The position numbers and the translations under genes are program-made. A stretch of DNA of 64,000 nucleotides from Glossina fuscipes (Eukaryota > Arthropoda > Insecta > Diptera > Glossinidae). Within the stretch, counting starts at the first letter, position 1, and the number at the start of each line of letters is the position of its first letter. A model generated the notes under the pieces. The model was not told the origin of the DNA. It saw nothing but the letters and a program-made list of their open reading frames with translations, and ran no database searches. The DNA is taken from contig NW_023998651.1 of NCBI RefSeq assembly GCF_014805625.2, forward strand, positions 917,742 through 981,741, in the 5' to 3' direction. Positions 43,766-54,559 of this stretch are shown piece after piece.

Positions 43766-44094
43766 TCATTTGTAATTCTAAAACATTTTTTACAATTATA
43801 TTAATGCTTACATTGGCGTATTCATAAGTTTATGTAAACAACTAGTGTAGGCGCCTGGTGTAAGTCAATACTTTTAAACATATTCAAACCCAGCATGACA
43901 CTTGCTTTTTCTTGATCTTTATTTATGAATAAATTTTTTAAAAATACAAAGTAAATGGATGGTTTATTATATTTACGAAATTATAGATAGATTTAAGTTT
44001 GTATATTTATAGGGTATTGTTAACATAGTATCATAGTTTTGAAATATTAAAAGTTTATATATTTTATTCTAGTTGTAATATTTTTTAGCTAGCC

Positions 44095-44255
44095 TTTTAT
44101 GGATAGGATCAAAATTATCTTTAATTTTTCTACTTATCTTGGATTCTATCATATTTATTACTTCATATGGTCCTTGAAATGGCTTACCTAATCGTTTTCT
44201 ATTGTGTTTCTTCATGAAAGTTATATGTCCTATTTTAATGTCAATCTAATTGAGG
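44095..44255 (-). pseudogene. Gypsy integrase C-terminal (GPY/F-type) relic
   Basis: The minus strand reads DIKIGHITFMKKHNRKRLGK then PFQGPYEVINMIESKISRKI. This carries the diagnostic RLGKPFQGPYEV of the GPY/F domain in Ty3/Gypsy integrases. It begins beside the Tc1-like end at 44262, which probably cut off the rest of the polymerase. Confidence 0.65.
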
Positions 44256-44261
44256 TAGTAT

Positions 44262-44460
44262 GGGGTAGGCCAATAAAGTTTACATAACGTACGAAAAAGA
44301 AGATTTGCCTTATTAACAACTGCATTTATGGATTGATGTTCAAAAAATATATTTCGTAAGAAACAGAAACTCATATTATATAACAATTCACCATTGGTTT
44401 TAACTTAAGATAAAGCTATAAACAAAAGATATACTTCAATCCTAAAAAATAACACAAAAA
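44262..44460 (+). repeat. Tc1-like transposon 5' end, second copy
   Basis: Same terminal sequence (GGTAGGCCAATAAAGTTTACA) and following 190 bp as 41262-41460, direct orientation. No transposase follows, so only about 200 bp remains. Confidence 0.6.
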
Positions 44461-44503
44461 TAATTCATAAAAATTCATAAAAATTATTCGCAACAAAATA
44501 CCA

Positions 44504-44674
44504 TACCATATTATTATTAATTTAGCCAGGCAATTAACTCTAAGACTAAAGTCTTAAAACACTAGCATCTAAGACTATCGGTTTTATTAAAAACTCTACG
44601 GCATTTTAGATTTGAACCCACGGCCATTGAATTGCTAGTCGAGGCTTCTTGCCTGCTCGACCACTCAGGCGGAT
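44504..44674 (-). mobile_element. tRNA-headed SINE with I-like LINE tail
   Basis: The minus-strand head (about 44674-44590) is tRNA-like. The D-arm stem GCCT/AGGC encloses GAGTGGTCGAGC, the D-loop style of tRNA-Ser. A B-box GGTTCAAATC follows at the expected distance (RNA polymerase III promoter). The tail (44581-44511) reads CCGATAGTCTTAGATGCTAG, TTTAGTCTTAGA and a terminal TAATAATAATA. These match in order the 3' end of the I-like LINE at 2104-2195 and 50411-50500. A probable 7-bp target duplication AATACCA lies at 44497-44503 and 44675-44681. Anticodon and T-stem pairing is poor, so it is not a functional tRNA. The family is not one I know by name. Confidence 0.7.
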
Positions 44675-44854
44675 AATACCAGAAATAAACGGCCAGACAG
44701 AATAGAAAATCATAATTGAAGATTCTATTGCTTATGATTACGCAAATGTGCCCACAAGCTCGCATAATCACATGCGCTACGCGCTAAACATATCTGTTCA
44801 ATATATTACGCTGTTGGGTACATATGCGCACAATGTTACAAGTACACGTTTAAC

Positions 44855-45135
44855 AACATTTTTGCTCTCTTCTTTGCTTTTATTTCGTGCCCTGAAGCGC
44901 GATATGGTAATTGCGTTTTGCGATGTTGCTAGCGAAATGTTTGATCTTATGCATATTATGTTTTTGTTATTTAGGCACACAGATATACATATTGAAAAGA
45001 TATATGAACAAAAATATATATATAAAATAAGACACTTTGCTAGCAACATCTCCGCAGGAAAAGTATCGTGTCGCAATGCAAAACCAGAAATAGAGACAAA
45101 TGTTATGAAAGGAAATAAAAGAGAGTAAAAGAACT
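44855..45135. repeat. foldback/MITE-like inverted repeat
   Basis: A perfect 12-bp inverted pair, GATGTTGCTAGC (44922-44933) and GCTAGCAACATC (45039-45050), extends with mismatches through GCGRAATG and outward into CTCTCTT/TTATTT blocks. A related arm is seen at 47990-48100 (TGTTGCCAGCGAAATATCTTG). No coding sequence is involved. Termini are not defined. Confidence 0.5.
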
Positions 45136-46349
45136 GAAAAGAACACATTTGGTGAAGTTTTTACAACTATGCGAAGGACTACGCACCATGAACATCTGTG
45201 TGTGATAATATGCGTGTTGAATAGGGAGTTGAATAGAGCTGTGTATTCGCACTGTACTACAATTACTCGTATGCGATTATGCGTGCTTTTGCCTAAGTAA
45301 ATTCATATGTGTGCATAACCAATAGAATTTTCATTTTTATTTGTGTGCTTGGGCGTTTACTTTTGGTATTTTGGTGTGAAAATTTTGTAATAAAGAAATT
45401 GCATTCATTTTGAAGAATTACTATCATTTTTCTATATATCTATTTATTTGTTGCTAAAAAATGTTCATAATTATTCTTCCTAAACACGAATAGTTTGCTG
45501 TATGTCAGGCTCACATTTGTTGGCTCAAAAATTTACGAAAGTATTCCTGTTGTGTAGAAAACACAATTTACAATCAAATCTAAAGAAATGTTCTTTCTTC
45601 GGGCATGGAGTAACATTCATAGATTACAAATATACCGATACCTGATGACAGCAAATATGTCATTAAAAAATACCCTACCCAACCGATCCAGATGGTATAA
45701 GACGCTTCGTTGCATTTGCATAGTATACAACAAGAACTAATTAATTAATTAATTAATTAAACATTTGAGACCTTATATTTACGAACGACATTTTCTAGTA
45801 AAATCAGATCACACCATTAGTTTATTTACCTTCTATTCGGAGTCTAAGCTCAAAGTTTACTCCTTGAAGAGTGGACTTTGAAAAATATGATTTCACAGAG
45901 GAACACCTCAAAAGGAAGGATTAACTATATAGCTAATGCCCTCCCGCACATTAAAATCAAAGAACTCAAAGACATTAGCACCAAAACAGTGATGATAATG
46001 ACAAGATCGTCTTCACATTAGAAAAATGGTCGCAAAGGTGAAGTAGAAAAAAGCAAGGACAAAATATTAAACCTAAAGCATATGAGGTCATTAATATAAA
46101 TGGTCCAAGAAAATTTGCCCATATAAAATTTAACTCCGACTCATTTGCATTCAAATATAGCGGGAAAATAATCGCGAAATTTGAAGTAAATGGCATGTAC
46201 ACCAATGGAAAATTCGTCCTAGACCAGTCTTTGCACTTAAAAATTCGCGATTTTAAATGTCGGCAAGCGAGATTTTCGAGTCTGTATCGCCAAATGAATT
46301 TAAAATAATGGATAACAATATTTTAAACAATATAGGTGCAGCGCTACTG
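45136..46349. other. unassigned, with a TTAA microsatellite
   Basis: A TAAT/TTAA run occupies 45738-45761. The rest, 45780-46350, precedes a Gypsy integrase relic on the same strand and may be its decayed RNase H region, but no motif is readable. Confidence 0.35.
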
Positions 46350-47130
46350 CAAGAGGTGAAAATAATAAACAGAAATTAAACAAATTCTTAAAATACCTTT
46401 ACGATCCGATAGAAGCCAACCACACAGGGACTACGTGTACACTGATGAAAATGAGAAGATAATTTTATTGCCCGCAAAAACAATTTTTAAACACGTTAAA
46501 GAGTGTCCGCAATGCCAAATGTGTAAGATACAGTCCGTATCACTGGATCGCGGATATTTTGGTCAAGATACACTTTAAAGTTCTTTTATTTACAATTATA
46601 TTTCTTTAAATGTAGGATTATTCACAATTTATTTATGGCAATACTTTCGACTGCTTAACTCAAATTTTCTTTTTTTTCTCACTATCCCTTCCACAAATAT
46701 TCCATTTATATATGTTACATCATATTACTAGTACCTAGTTTTATAGTTTTATTTTTAATTCGTTAATCTGCTTTTCTGGTACTCGTTTTCGTCGGCCGAC
46801 AGCTACATGCTCCGAATGAGCATTTAGTTTTTCCCTCTTTAGGGCTTCTATTACTCTTAGTTACAAGCGCTGTGGGTACTCAAAAAAAAAAAAAACAAGT
46901 TGCCATGAATTTTATTTATTTTTTCAGGAGCTATCCACGGCCTCACGTACAAAATCCAAACAAATTAGGTAAACCCGGTCTACTATACAATATAGATAAT
47001 TACGCTAAAAAAGTAAAGTAAAGCCTAGAAATAGTACAAGGACGTGCCAAATTACTACTAGATAGAGTAAAGCAACAGCAAAAACATAATACGACAAAAC
47101 ACCAAATGTTTTAATATATAAATACATAAG
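46350..47130 (+). pseudogene. Gypsy integrase relic (both ends, core lost)
   Basis: At 46405-46560 the plus strand, in two frames, shows EANHTGTTCTLMKM...FYCP then HVKECPQCQMCK. This is the HHCC zinc finger of a Gypsy integrase. At 46935-47115 it shows KPGLLYNIDNYAKKVK then LEIVQGRAKLLLDRVKQQQK. This is the segment after the catalytic core (YNYDxYxxxLKxxLxxAxxxAxxxLxxxKxxQKxxYD). Order and strand agree, so both are from one element with the catalytic core decayed or deleted. It is opposite in strand to the pieces at 42790-44255. Confidence 0.6.
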
Positions 47131-47989
47131 AAATAATATGTTAGTATAATAATGATAAAAAAACTATAAAAACAAAAATAAGTTATAAAACTTTTTTCAC
47201 ATTAATTTGTTTCATTTTTGGCTTTAATATCCTGCCGCCAATTAACAAGCTTGTCTGATGAAAATCTCCCATTTGATTCTTCCATCCACATTTCGAATAA
47301 TGGCTGTGTGCAGCGCTCACCCGTGCATACGTCATACACGATTCGGACAAGTCCGTTATATCGCCATCCACCTTATACTAAATCTAAGAAGGTATCGCAT
47401 TTAAACTTCCTCACCGCATGCTCATAAATCAAATTCCCTGACACGTATCATTGGGTCTGTGCCTCAACTAAACTACGTTTCCTAATTTGTGACTCCTCAT
47501 CATCTATCAAACTCCCAGTCTCCTGTTCGCCTGCCATATATTTTAACACATCTTATACCTTTAAATTAAAGTCGGCTGCCCAGTCTAGCACAATTTCTCG
47601 CGCATGCATATAAAACATTGATGCCAGTTCCAAGCAAAAGACACCATATCACTGTAGTGACAAAATTAGAATAACCATTGTATTGAAGTGTGAGTTTAAT
47701 AGTAAGACGCTTGATTCAATACGTCCCCGCTGCGTATTCAATTTATTTTTGTTTAAGTGACATCTTGGACAGAGTCGAATATTAATAAAAACGCAGAAAT
47801 TGGAAATAATTATAATATTCTTTTCTTTACCAAGAATGATAACAATAGCAAAATAAATATATAGAGTAGGAATTAGGGAGAGTAATTATAAGAAAAGTAA
47901 ATAAATAGATACACATAAAAATAATAGTAGTCCTCTAAAAAGAAAGCAAATTTTCTCTCTTTCATAGCGTTTGTTTATATTTAGGGTCC
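47131..47989. other. unassigned, coding-like on the minus strand at 47200-47560
   Basis: The minus strand between 47560 and 47200 has fewer stops than its surroundings across two frames and reads protein-like pieces such as GNLIYEHAVRKFKCDTFLDL and LFEMWMEESNGRFSSDKLVN. I do not recognise a family. It could be the remains of a transposon gene or a host exon. Confidence 0.25.
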
Positions 47990-48100
47990 AGCACTGCAAC
48001 ATGACCATTTTCTTCCACAAATGTTGCCAGCGAAATATCTTGTCTTGTATATATATAATGTTTTGAAGAAAAGTATGAATGGGAAAACGAATATTTGCCG
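47990..48100 (+). repeat. arm related to the 44855-45135 foldback repeat
   Basis: Shares TGTTGCYAGCGAAATRT and a following TATATAATGTTTT block with 44926-44975. Confidence 0.4.
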
Positions 48101-48779
48101 TAAATCAAAGTAGTGGTTGACAGACAAGTAACTTGATATAAAACCATAAAATATTGACGAGTGAATTGGACAAATAAATGAAGTAACTTAAAAAATAATA
48201 TGTTTATGACAGCGGAAGGTGAATGATTGGAATTATGAATGGATAATTAAACACACGGATATGTATCCACTAAGGGAACGTAACGCTTTCTTAGAGTTTA
48301 ATAGTTTTTTTTTTGCCGGATAGGAATAGTCTATGGTCAGTTACTACTGTGAATATTTACCAAATAGGTATGGTTATTTCCAAGTGAATCCTATGACGGG
48401 CATATTTTTCTTATGTTTATTTAGAGAAGTATATTCTTTTTGTTTCATTTTATCGTACATTGAGAGGAAATTTTGTTCATTTGCAGTGTTAACTGTAAGA
48501 GAGAAATTCTCATTGTTGATATTGTGCGCGTGTTTGTATATACAATCTTTTTCCATGATTCCATCTGGTATACGACACAATTGATTCGGGAGTTTTACTT
48601 TGTGTTCTGTTATATCATTTCCCAAATTTTATTTTTAATTTTTTTGTTTTTAAGGTTTGCATGTGTTCACTAGTAATTATTGTTAAGCTGATACATTCGG
48701 AATCATCTTATTAGTAGTATTTAAATAAATGTGTTTCACATACCTTTGGACACTTTTTCAATATCCAGTAAATACAATA

Positions 48780-49750
48780 TTGTGGTATTGGTATTGGGAA
48801 GATTTGGACTGGTACATTTATACATGTGTGGCCTGATTAGGGAATTCAGGTGGGTTCCGTTTTTTTGACTCTCTATTGCGCGTATACCGCTATCCCTATA
48901 TTTATCATTTCGGTTTCTATTAGGGTCGTTTTGATACCTTTGGTAATTATTGGTGCTGTTTTGTTGATTGCTATTATTGTTGTTACAATTTCAGTTATGA
49001 TTGTTTCCGTTCGGGTTGTCGTTGCAATTATTATTGTAAGAATTGTTACTTTGGCTATTGCATCTTCCATTATTATTGTCGTTATTTCTGTAATTATTGT
49101 TTCTGTTGTTATAATTATTGCTCCTTTTGTTGTAGCTAGGATAATTATGTATGTTATTTCTGTTTGTGTATAACTACTATTTATACTCATTACGGTATAT
49201 TTTGCCTGGACTTGAATTTGATGTAATTATTAAATCCATTCTTAAAAATGGTTAATGCATTATTATCATTTATCTTTGTGACTACATTTTTTTGTTCGGA
49301 GATGGAACTAAGACTTAGTTATTTGCAGATAATTGAAATTGTGTCCAACGAGTTGTGATTTTCTTTTTGTATTTAGTGTACTAAATATTATTTCAAAAAT
49401 TTGTAGAAAAGATTGGAGCTCTTTATAATTAACTGCAAAGAGTAGTATCGATTTAGAAGCAATTTCAATGTTGAAATACTTTTTCTTTAGTTCCGTTGTG
49501 TTTCTTTTTGAATGTTTGTATTTTGCCAAGTAATTCTTGACTATCTGTTATTTGTGTTCTTTCTTTTATTGCTTGGATTTTATCGTTATCGTTATGACTT
49601 CCTTACTTTTCTAGTTTATTCTCAATAATTTCCTTCTTGTATGTTTTGCTACCTGTTTTTTTTTTTATTATCCTATTTATGGAGATGTTTATTTTGTCTT
49701 TTCTCCCCACATAAAGAACTTTTTTTTGTTGCACACAGTAGTACTTATAA
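48780..49750 (-). pseudogene. Gypsy/errantivirus-type gag relic, copy 1
   Basis: On the minus strand a Met-rich helical start near 49690 (GRKDKINISINR) leads to a segment around 49310-49530 with KYFNIEIASKSILLF and YKELQSFLQIFEII. This is the capsid-like FL..... region of insect errantivirus Gag. Then comes an Asn-rich run (48900-49180) ending near IRAIESQKNGTHLNSL, typical of the Gag end before protease. A second copy of the N-terminal half lies at 59290-59990. Frames are broken. No nucleocapsid zinc knuckle is present, which is normal for errantiviruses. Confidence 0.55.
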
Positions 49751-50396
49751 GTAATTTATGTGCACATTGGTTTTTATTTGATTAGTTATTTTACAAAATG
49801 TGGATGATATTGCTGCTAGCATGCATGTGTATACTTGATTTTCTTGCGTATAATATATCTTCCATATTTCTAAGATATATCATTCTAAACAATGGTTATG
49901 GTTATATTGTTGTAAACATAAATTTTAAAATGTTTGAAGGTTTGGAAATAACATGTACAAGCATTGTGGTCTTTGTTATAACAAATAATTTCTAATATAG
50001 ATCGTTGAAATTTGGTTTTCAAGATTTTCAAAGTCTAACGTTTCTATCTTCGAACCACTTCTCAGCTGTCTCGAGCCAATACTTCTCTGCTATATGTCAA
50101 GGTTTGCGCTGTTTCACTTGGTTAGTATGTTAGTCTCTTTATGTGTTTACGGAAATTTTCTCCTATCATTCTTTGTTTGGGGATAAAGGTGACCCCTTTT
50201 TCTTCTTTTTATTTTAGTTTTTCTGATATATTTCAATTGATATTTTCTTTGGACCTGTTCCTGTCATGGGAACATGTGCGTAATATTCCTTCTGAAGTTT
50301 AAATAGAGGTTAAAAAAAATTTATATTTTATAGGGTGAAAAATAGAATCTGGCAGATAGTTCTTAAGATAGATAGAGAGACAGGTTGCGAATTTAA
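49751..50396. other. unassigned, probably 5' part of the gag-bearing element
   Basis: Lies upstream of gag on the minus strand, where a leader and LTR would be expected. I see no convincing primer binding site. Confidence 0.3.
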
Positions 50397-50410
50397 TTTG
50401 CAAGATTTTA
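50397..50410. repeat. target site duplication of I-like LINE copy 2, 3' side
   Basis: TTTGCAAGATTTTA, identical to 51632-51645. Confidence 0.9.
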
Positions 50411-51631
50411 TTATTATTATTATAATTTTAGACTAATGAAATAAATTCTTAGACTAAAAAAAAGACATTGAGCACTAGCAACACAGGCTATCGGCTCTAA
50501 TTTAAATAAATGAATATTAGATAATGAGCTTACTAGTATTAAAAAAGTAAAGTGAATTGATATTATGTTCTGAAGCTGATTGTAGAATGTCCAAAGGGTT
50601 AATCGTTGCAAATGCAATACTTCTAGCCAAGCAAAAGCTAAGGCAGTCGCAGAGAATCTGCTTTATGGTGAGAGTTTGTCCACAACTGCAGATTGGGGAG
50701 GAAGACTTCTTCAAGATCCATTGGTGAGTTGCAATTGTATGACCAAGGCGAATTCTCGAAAATGTTTGGATCTTCATTTTCTCAACATCAGTTGGATATA
50801 ACGGTGGAGTTAATTGAGGGTTAATGGAAGAGTAGTGTTGATGATGGTATTTTAAATTTTCTTCTGCAATTTTCTCTTTAACTTTTCTTCCAATGTATCT
50901 TTGAAGATCAAACTTTTCCATGACTTCATTCATAATTAGAGGAGCAGAAGCGGCATCCTTTGCCGCTCGATCAGCCTGTTCATTTCCCAATAAACCGATG
51001 TGACTTGGTACCCATAACATTTTAATTTTTCCCTCGGGTGTTGTAATTATATTCCTTAATTTGTTGATGGTGCCCCATCTCGTAGTCGAAGGACTCCGAA
51101 TAGCTTGTAATACAGACAAACTGTCGGTAACAATAACGGTTTTGAGTTTGTTTTTATGGGCAAGGTCCGCAGCATGAAGGATAGCTCTGGCTTCGGATGT
51201 GAAAGTTGAAGTACTTTCGTGAAATATGTGGTTGAGAAGAACTCGTCCTGTAGCATCAACCACGGCCCAAGCAGGAGGCAGACCAGAAGATTTTGAGCCG
51301 TCTGTGTATAAAAGATTCCAACCAGTACTTTCCAATATTTGGGTTTTTTCAGCTATTAGATTCCTGAAGACGTCATTTGGAGTATTTTGGCATTTTGGTA
51401 AGAAAAGCAATAGTGTTAATATGCGCATGGCTTCTCCAAGCAACGTACTGTAAGAAATTCACCTTTGTTAAAATAGAGTTTTTTAACCGCAGACAGTGTG
51501 CTTTCCAACGATATTTGTTGGAAAAAGTGAGCCCGAGAACATGCAGTGTCGGCACATTTAGTATTGGTAAGTCATTAATATGCAACAGTAGATTTCCTGC
51601 ATCGCAAATCTGCTTTCGACAAATGTGCATT
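50411..51631 (-). mobile_element. I-like LINE copy 2, 5'-truncated, perfect 14-bp TSD
   Basis: The insertion is bounded on both sides by TTTGCAAGATTTTA. It begins on the minus strand inside the RT thumb (MHICRKQICDAGN..., HVLGLTFSNKYRWKAH), passes through RNase H, and ends in a short 3' UTR and TAA repeats (50411-50430). Relative to copy 1 it has lost the PPW linker (join near 51400, IAFLTK|MPKYS/TPNDV), which splits ORF2 into two frames. The exact duplication and few stops indicate a recent insertion. RNase H plus TAA tail places it near the I clade. Confidence 0.9.
50517..51400 (-). pseudogene. LINE RNase H domain and C-terminal Cys motif
   Basis: The open minus-strand frame carries a complete-looking RNase H. 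The catalytic residues appear as D in LLYTDGSKSS, E in FTSEARAIL, D in VIVTDSLSVLQAI and D in LLGNEQADRAAKDA. A C-terminal CSCGQTLTIKQILCDC follows, the CxC...C/HxC element found downstream of RNase H in I/R1-like ORF2 proteins. This domain degrades the RNA template strand in first-strand DNA synthesis. Since the RT lies truncated in another frame (51373-51630), the copy cannot move on its own. It is the best reference for repairing the alignment of copy 1. Confidence 0.85.
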
Positions 51632-51645
51632 TTTGCAAGATTTTA
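51632..51645. repeat. target site duplication of I-like LINE copy 2, 5' side
   Basis: TTTGCAAGATTTTA, identical to 50397-50410. Confidence 0.9.
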
Positions 51646-51684
51646 GAAAGGTAGAATCGTGTAAAGCATGATCGCCAAGTGAAG

Positions 51685-51915
51685 ATTTAATGTATGGTGG
51701 CTAATATTATAGATTCCTGAATGGTGTTACTATATTTTACCCGTACTCTGCTCGACTGCTTCCACCAAGCCAAACTACTCGATTCGTGCTACAATTAATT
51801 CCACCATGATGTGCCTCTAATGAAAGGAAAAATAGATTTCTTGGGCTTCACAGTACTGCCAAGATTAACTCAGCATGAAGTTGTCATAGAAATTGTGAAT
51901 TGATTAGTTTGTAAC
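51685..51915 (-). repeat. repeat R2, candidate solo Gypsy LTR (copy 2)
   Basis: Aligned with 43535-43765. It lies 40 bp outside the LINE duplication, so it belongs to the older target DNA and not to the LINE. Confidence 0.4.
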
Positions 51916-52699
51916 ACATAATATAAACAATTAATGTATGGGAGTAATTCAATAGTCTCATGAGTTGGATATGTGGTCTAAGTAGATTTTAAACAGTTAC
52001 GTCGCTGGCGTTTCGAGAAGCAAAAAATTAGATATCTTCCAAATATCGTAGGCAAGCTTAACCGGTTAGTTAATGTCCTTGAGGTTCGAACCTGTAAGTG
52101 TGACGTTCAAACTATTATGTAACCTTTTTAACCGTAGGTTTTTTCAAAAGATAAGTAAAATTAGACTCACCAAGAAAGCGGAGACTCTAAAAGAACTCTG
52201 ATGGCTTGCTATCACCTACGTCCGTGTTAACAAAAATCTTCTCGAATTTCGAACCTTCGCTCAAGGCATTTCTTTCGATCAGAATTATTTTTAAATTCTG
52301 ATATTTGTTGGTCGAAGGATCTCTGATAAAGTTTTGTATTGTATTATGTAGTAGTGTCTGTGTTTTGTTATGTATTCTTGTTATCCAATATGAGATCTAT
52401 TAAGTTATTTGTGTTGCTGTTAGTTGCGGGAGTGTTTGGTGAAGTTCGCTGTATTTTCTGACTGGAGAGGAGTTACATTGTTGAGAATAGCTTCATAAAT
52501 ATATATATTCTTAGAAATATTTAATAACGTAAACACAAATTAAATTTGTAACGCACATGTATTTGGTGTTTGCAAAAATTTTGATCAGCAACCGTTACAA
52601 ATAAAAAAATGCGAAATGTTAGTGTACACAACGGTTGAACTCAATGGTTTTGACTTCCTCTACATAGAATAACACTTTCGCATTCAATATGATTAATTT
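51916..52699. other. unassigned stretch
   Basis: No recognised gene or repeat. Confidence 0.35.
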
Positions 52700-53107
52700 A
52701 CTCAGCGTACGCCGACACTAATCGTGGAGCGCTCAAAATTCTTCTAAATTCATTACTTGTGTTGTTTATTTGAAGAAATTTGCTGCGGAAGCCCACCAAA
52801 CATGTTCAGAGGCTTACGGTGATGCTGCTCCATCGCATCCCAATTGTGGGTTTTGGTTTCAACAGTTTAGACGTGGCGACATGAATTGACTGAAAATGTC
52901 ATTATTTGGCGACTTGTTGGAAGAGTTATCCAGGATACATTGTTGCAGCTCGCATGGGAAACTCTACCATACCCAGGGTACTCATCAGACATGACACGTC
53001 TTGATTACCACTTCGTCAGATCGGTACATCGTGGCTTGGCTGGCACGCGCAAAGTTGAAGAAGTGCGAAGATGGGTCGGCGGTTGGATCGCTCCCAAACC
53101 AATATAA
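52700..53107 (+). pseudogene. mariner transposase relic 1 (both termini, middle deleted)
   Basis: The 5' part reads KKFAAEAHQTCSEAYGDAA then CGFWFQQF and a GD, the N-terminal helix-turn-helix of mariner transposases. The 3' part (52900-53105) reads LLQLAWETLPYPGYSSDMTR then LDYHFVRSVHRGLAGTRK and VRRWVGGWIAPKP. This is the C-terminus with the third catalytic Asp in LDYHF. The central region with the first two Asp residues is missing and the parts are in different frames. Confidence 0.75.
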
Positions 53108-53199
53108 GTTCTTTCGACATGATATCTCTCTGTCACTATAAATACTGTAAAATGTAAAAAATTATCTACTTTGAGTAATATACATTGTATCAATTTTCC

Positions 53200-53599
53200 A
53201 CAGTAAATGCCTTTTTCAAGTCAGAAAGTGATCAGCATTTTTGCAAACACTTGATAAATAGTAAATTGAAGCACTTTATTATAATATATTATACAAGTAT
53301 TTATTATTATCAATACATATGTATCAGTATATTTAAAATAAAACAAAACAAATGAAAGACAAAATTTTAAAAGTGGAACTTCGAAAACTGAAAAGTTGAT
53401 ATTTCATAGTTAAGAAAGATAATAAAAATTTTAAAACTGTTTTTCTTTAATATATAACAATATTTTGAACTTTAAAATCTACAAAATGAAAGTATTTTTA
53501 ATATTAGATGCTTGTAAAAATATTTGTAATTTTCTCACTTTAAAAAGAAAAATTGGTACGATGTATAACAAATAAAATATTTTTTGGGTTGGAAGAATT
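53200..53599. other. AT-rich spacer
   Basis: Nothing recognised. Mariner ends would be expected near here but no inverted pair was found. Confidence 0.35.
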
Positions 53600-54350
53600 A
53601 TATTATTTTGGCAGCGATCCAATCATCGATCCGTATCCGCGCTTCTTAAACTTTGCGGAACCGCCTGTCAGCCAAACCATGCTGCATCGCTCTGTATATA
53701 TGGTAATTGGAAAGTGCTATGTTTGGTGAGTACGCTGTGGCAGAATTTTCTGCTCGAACTGCAACAGGTTATTTTGGACGACTTTTGCAACGTGTGGCCG
53801 AGCGTTATCATGCAAAAACGCGACTTTTCGTATTTTAGCCGCTATTGCGGTTTTAGCAACTCGTAAAACACTACGCATTGTTGATCCCACACCTTATGGC
53901 AGTGAATATTCCGCTTCGGTGTTGGCGTGAATGGCTTTCCTGGACTAACCCACCGCTTTTTGCGCTTGGGATTGCCATAATAGATTCACTTTTTATTTTT
54001 GACCTTTTCCATCCTATGTAAACACTTAGAAACTGTCGATTCATTAACTGCTAGGATGTTCGAAAGTTTTTTGAGAATTTGAGATGGGATCTCATCCAAT
54101 AAATCTTGCAATTTATTGCCTTTGAACATTTCTTGGTCCTACTTTTTTTTTCATTGACATAGAAATAACCACCTTTAAACCTTTGAAACCAAAACTGACA
54201 TTTAGGATATGATGTAGCAGCATCATCATAAGCTTCTAGAAGTGTGTGACGGGCAGATTTCTTCAAATTAACAGCAAAAGTAATGAATGTCGAAAATGCA
54301 ATTTTGAGCGTTTCCTGATTATGCACCAAATAACTCAAAAATACTAAACG
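53600..54350 (-). pseudogene. mariner transposase relic 2
   Basis: On the minus strand, in order: LKKSARHTLLEAYDDAATSY, CQFWFQRFKGG (helix-turn-helix), ESTVSKCLHRM, NPKRKKRWVSPGKP, VWDQQCVVFYELLKP, FLHDNARPHVAKV (second catalytic Asp) and a decayed C-terminus that still reads AKFKKRGYGSMIGS. The GDEKW block with the first Asp has been deleted between SPGKP...HCHK and WDQQ, and the third Asp region is scrambled. Same subfamily as relic 3. Confidence 0.78.
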
Positions 54351-54559
54351 AAAAACGGTTATTTTATGTATGCACGCAAGCAGAAGTCAAGAAATGGTTA
54401 AAGTAGAGAAAGCAATGAAGTAAAAAAAAGAAGGCAAAAGAACGGTATTTGGCATCATTGTGATATATATACAAAGTGGCATTTGCATAATAAATTAATT
54501 TATAACATTTTACTTACTAGACAACACGCTTCTGTACAGCCCAGCTTGCTCAGTAGAAT

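Noticed and set aside
44590..44674. Functional tRNA-Ser gene
   Set aside because: D-arm and B box are present but the anticodon and T stems do not pair. It is joined to a LINE tail, so a SINE explains it better.
48850..49190. Long Ile/Val/Thr-rich frames on both strands
   Set aside because: They are shadows of the AAT/AAC-rich gag tail. The Asn-rich minus-strand frame is the one that fits a family.
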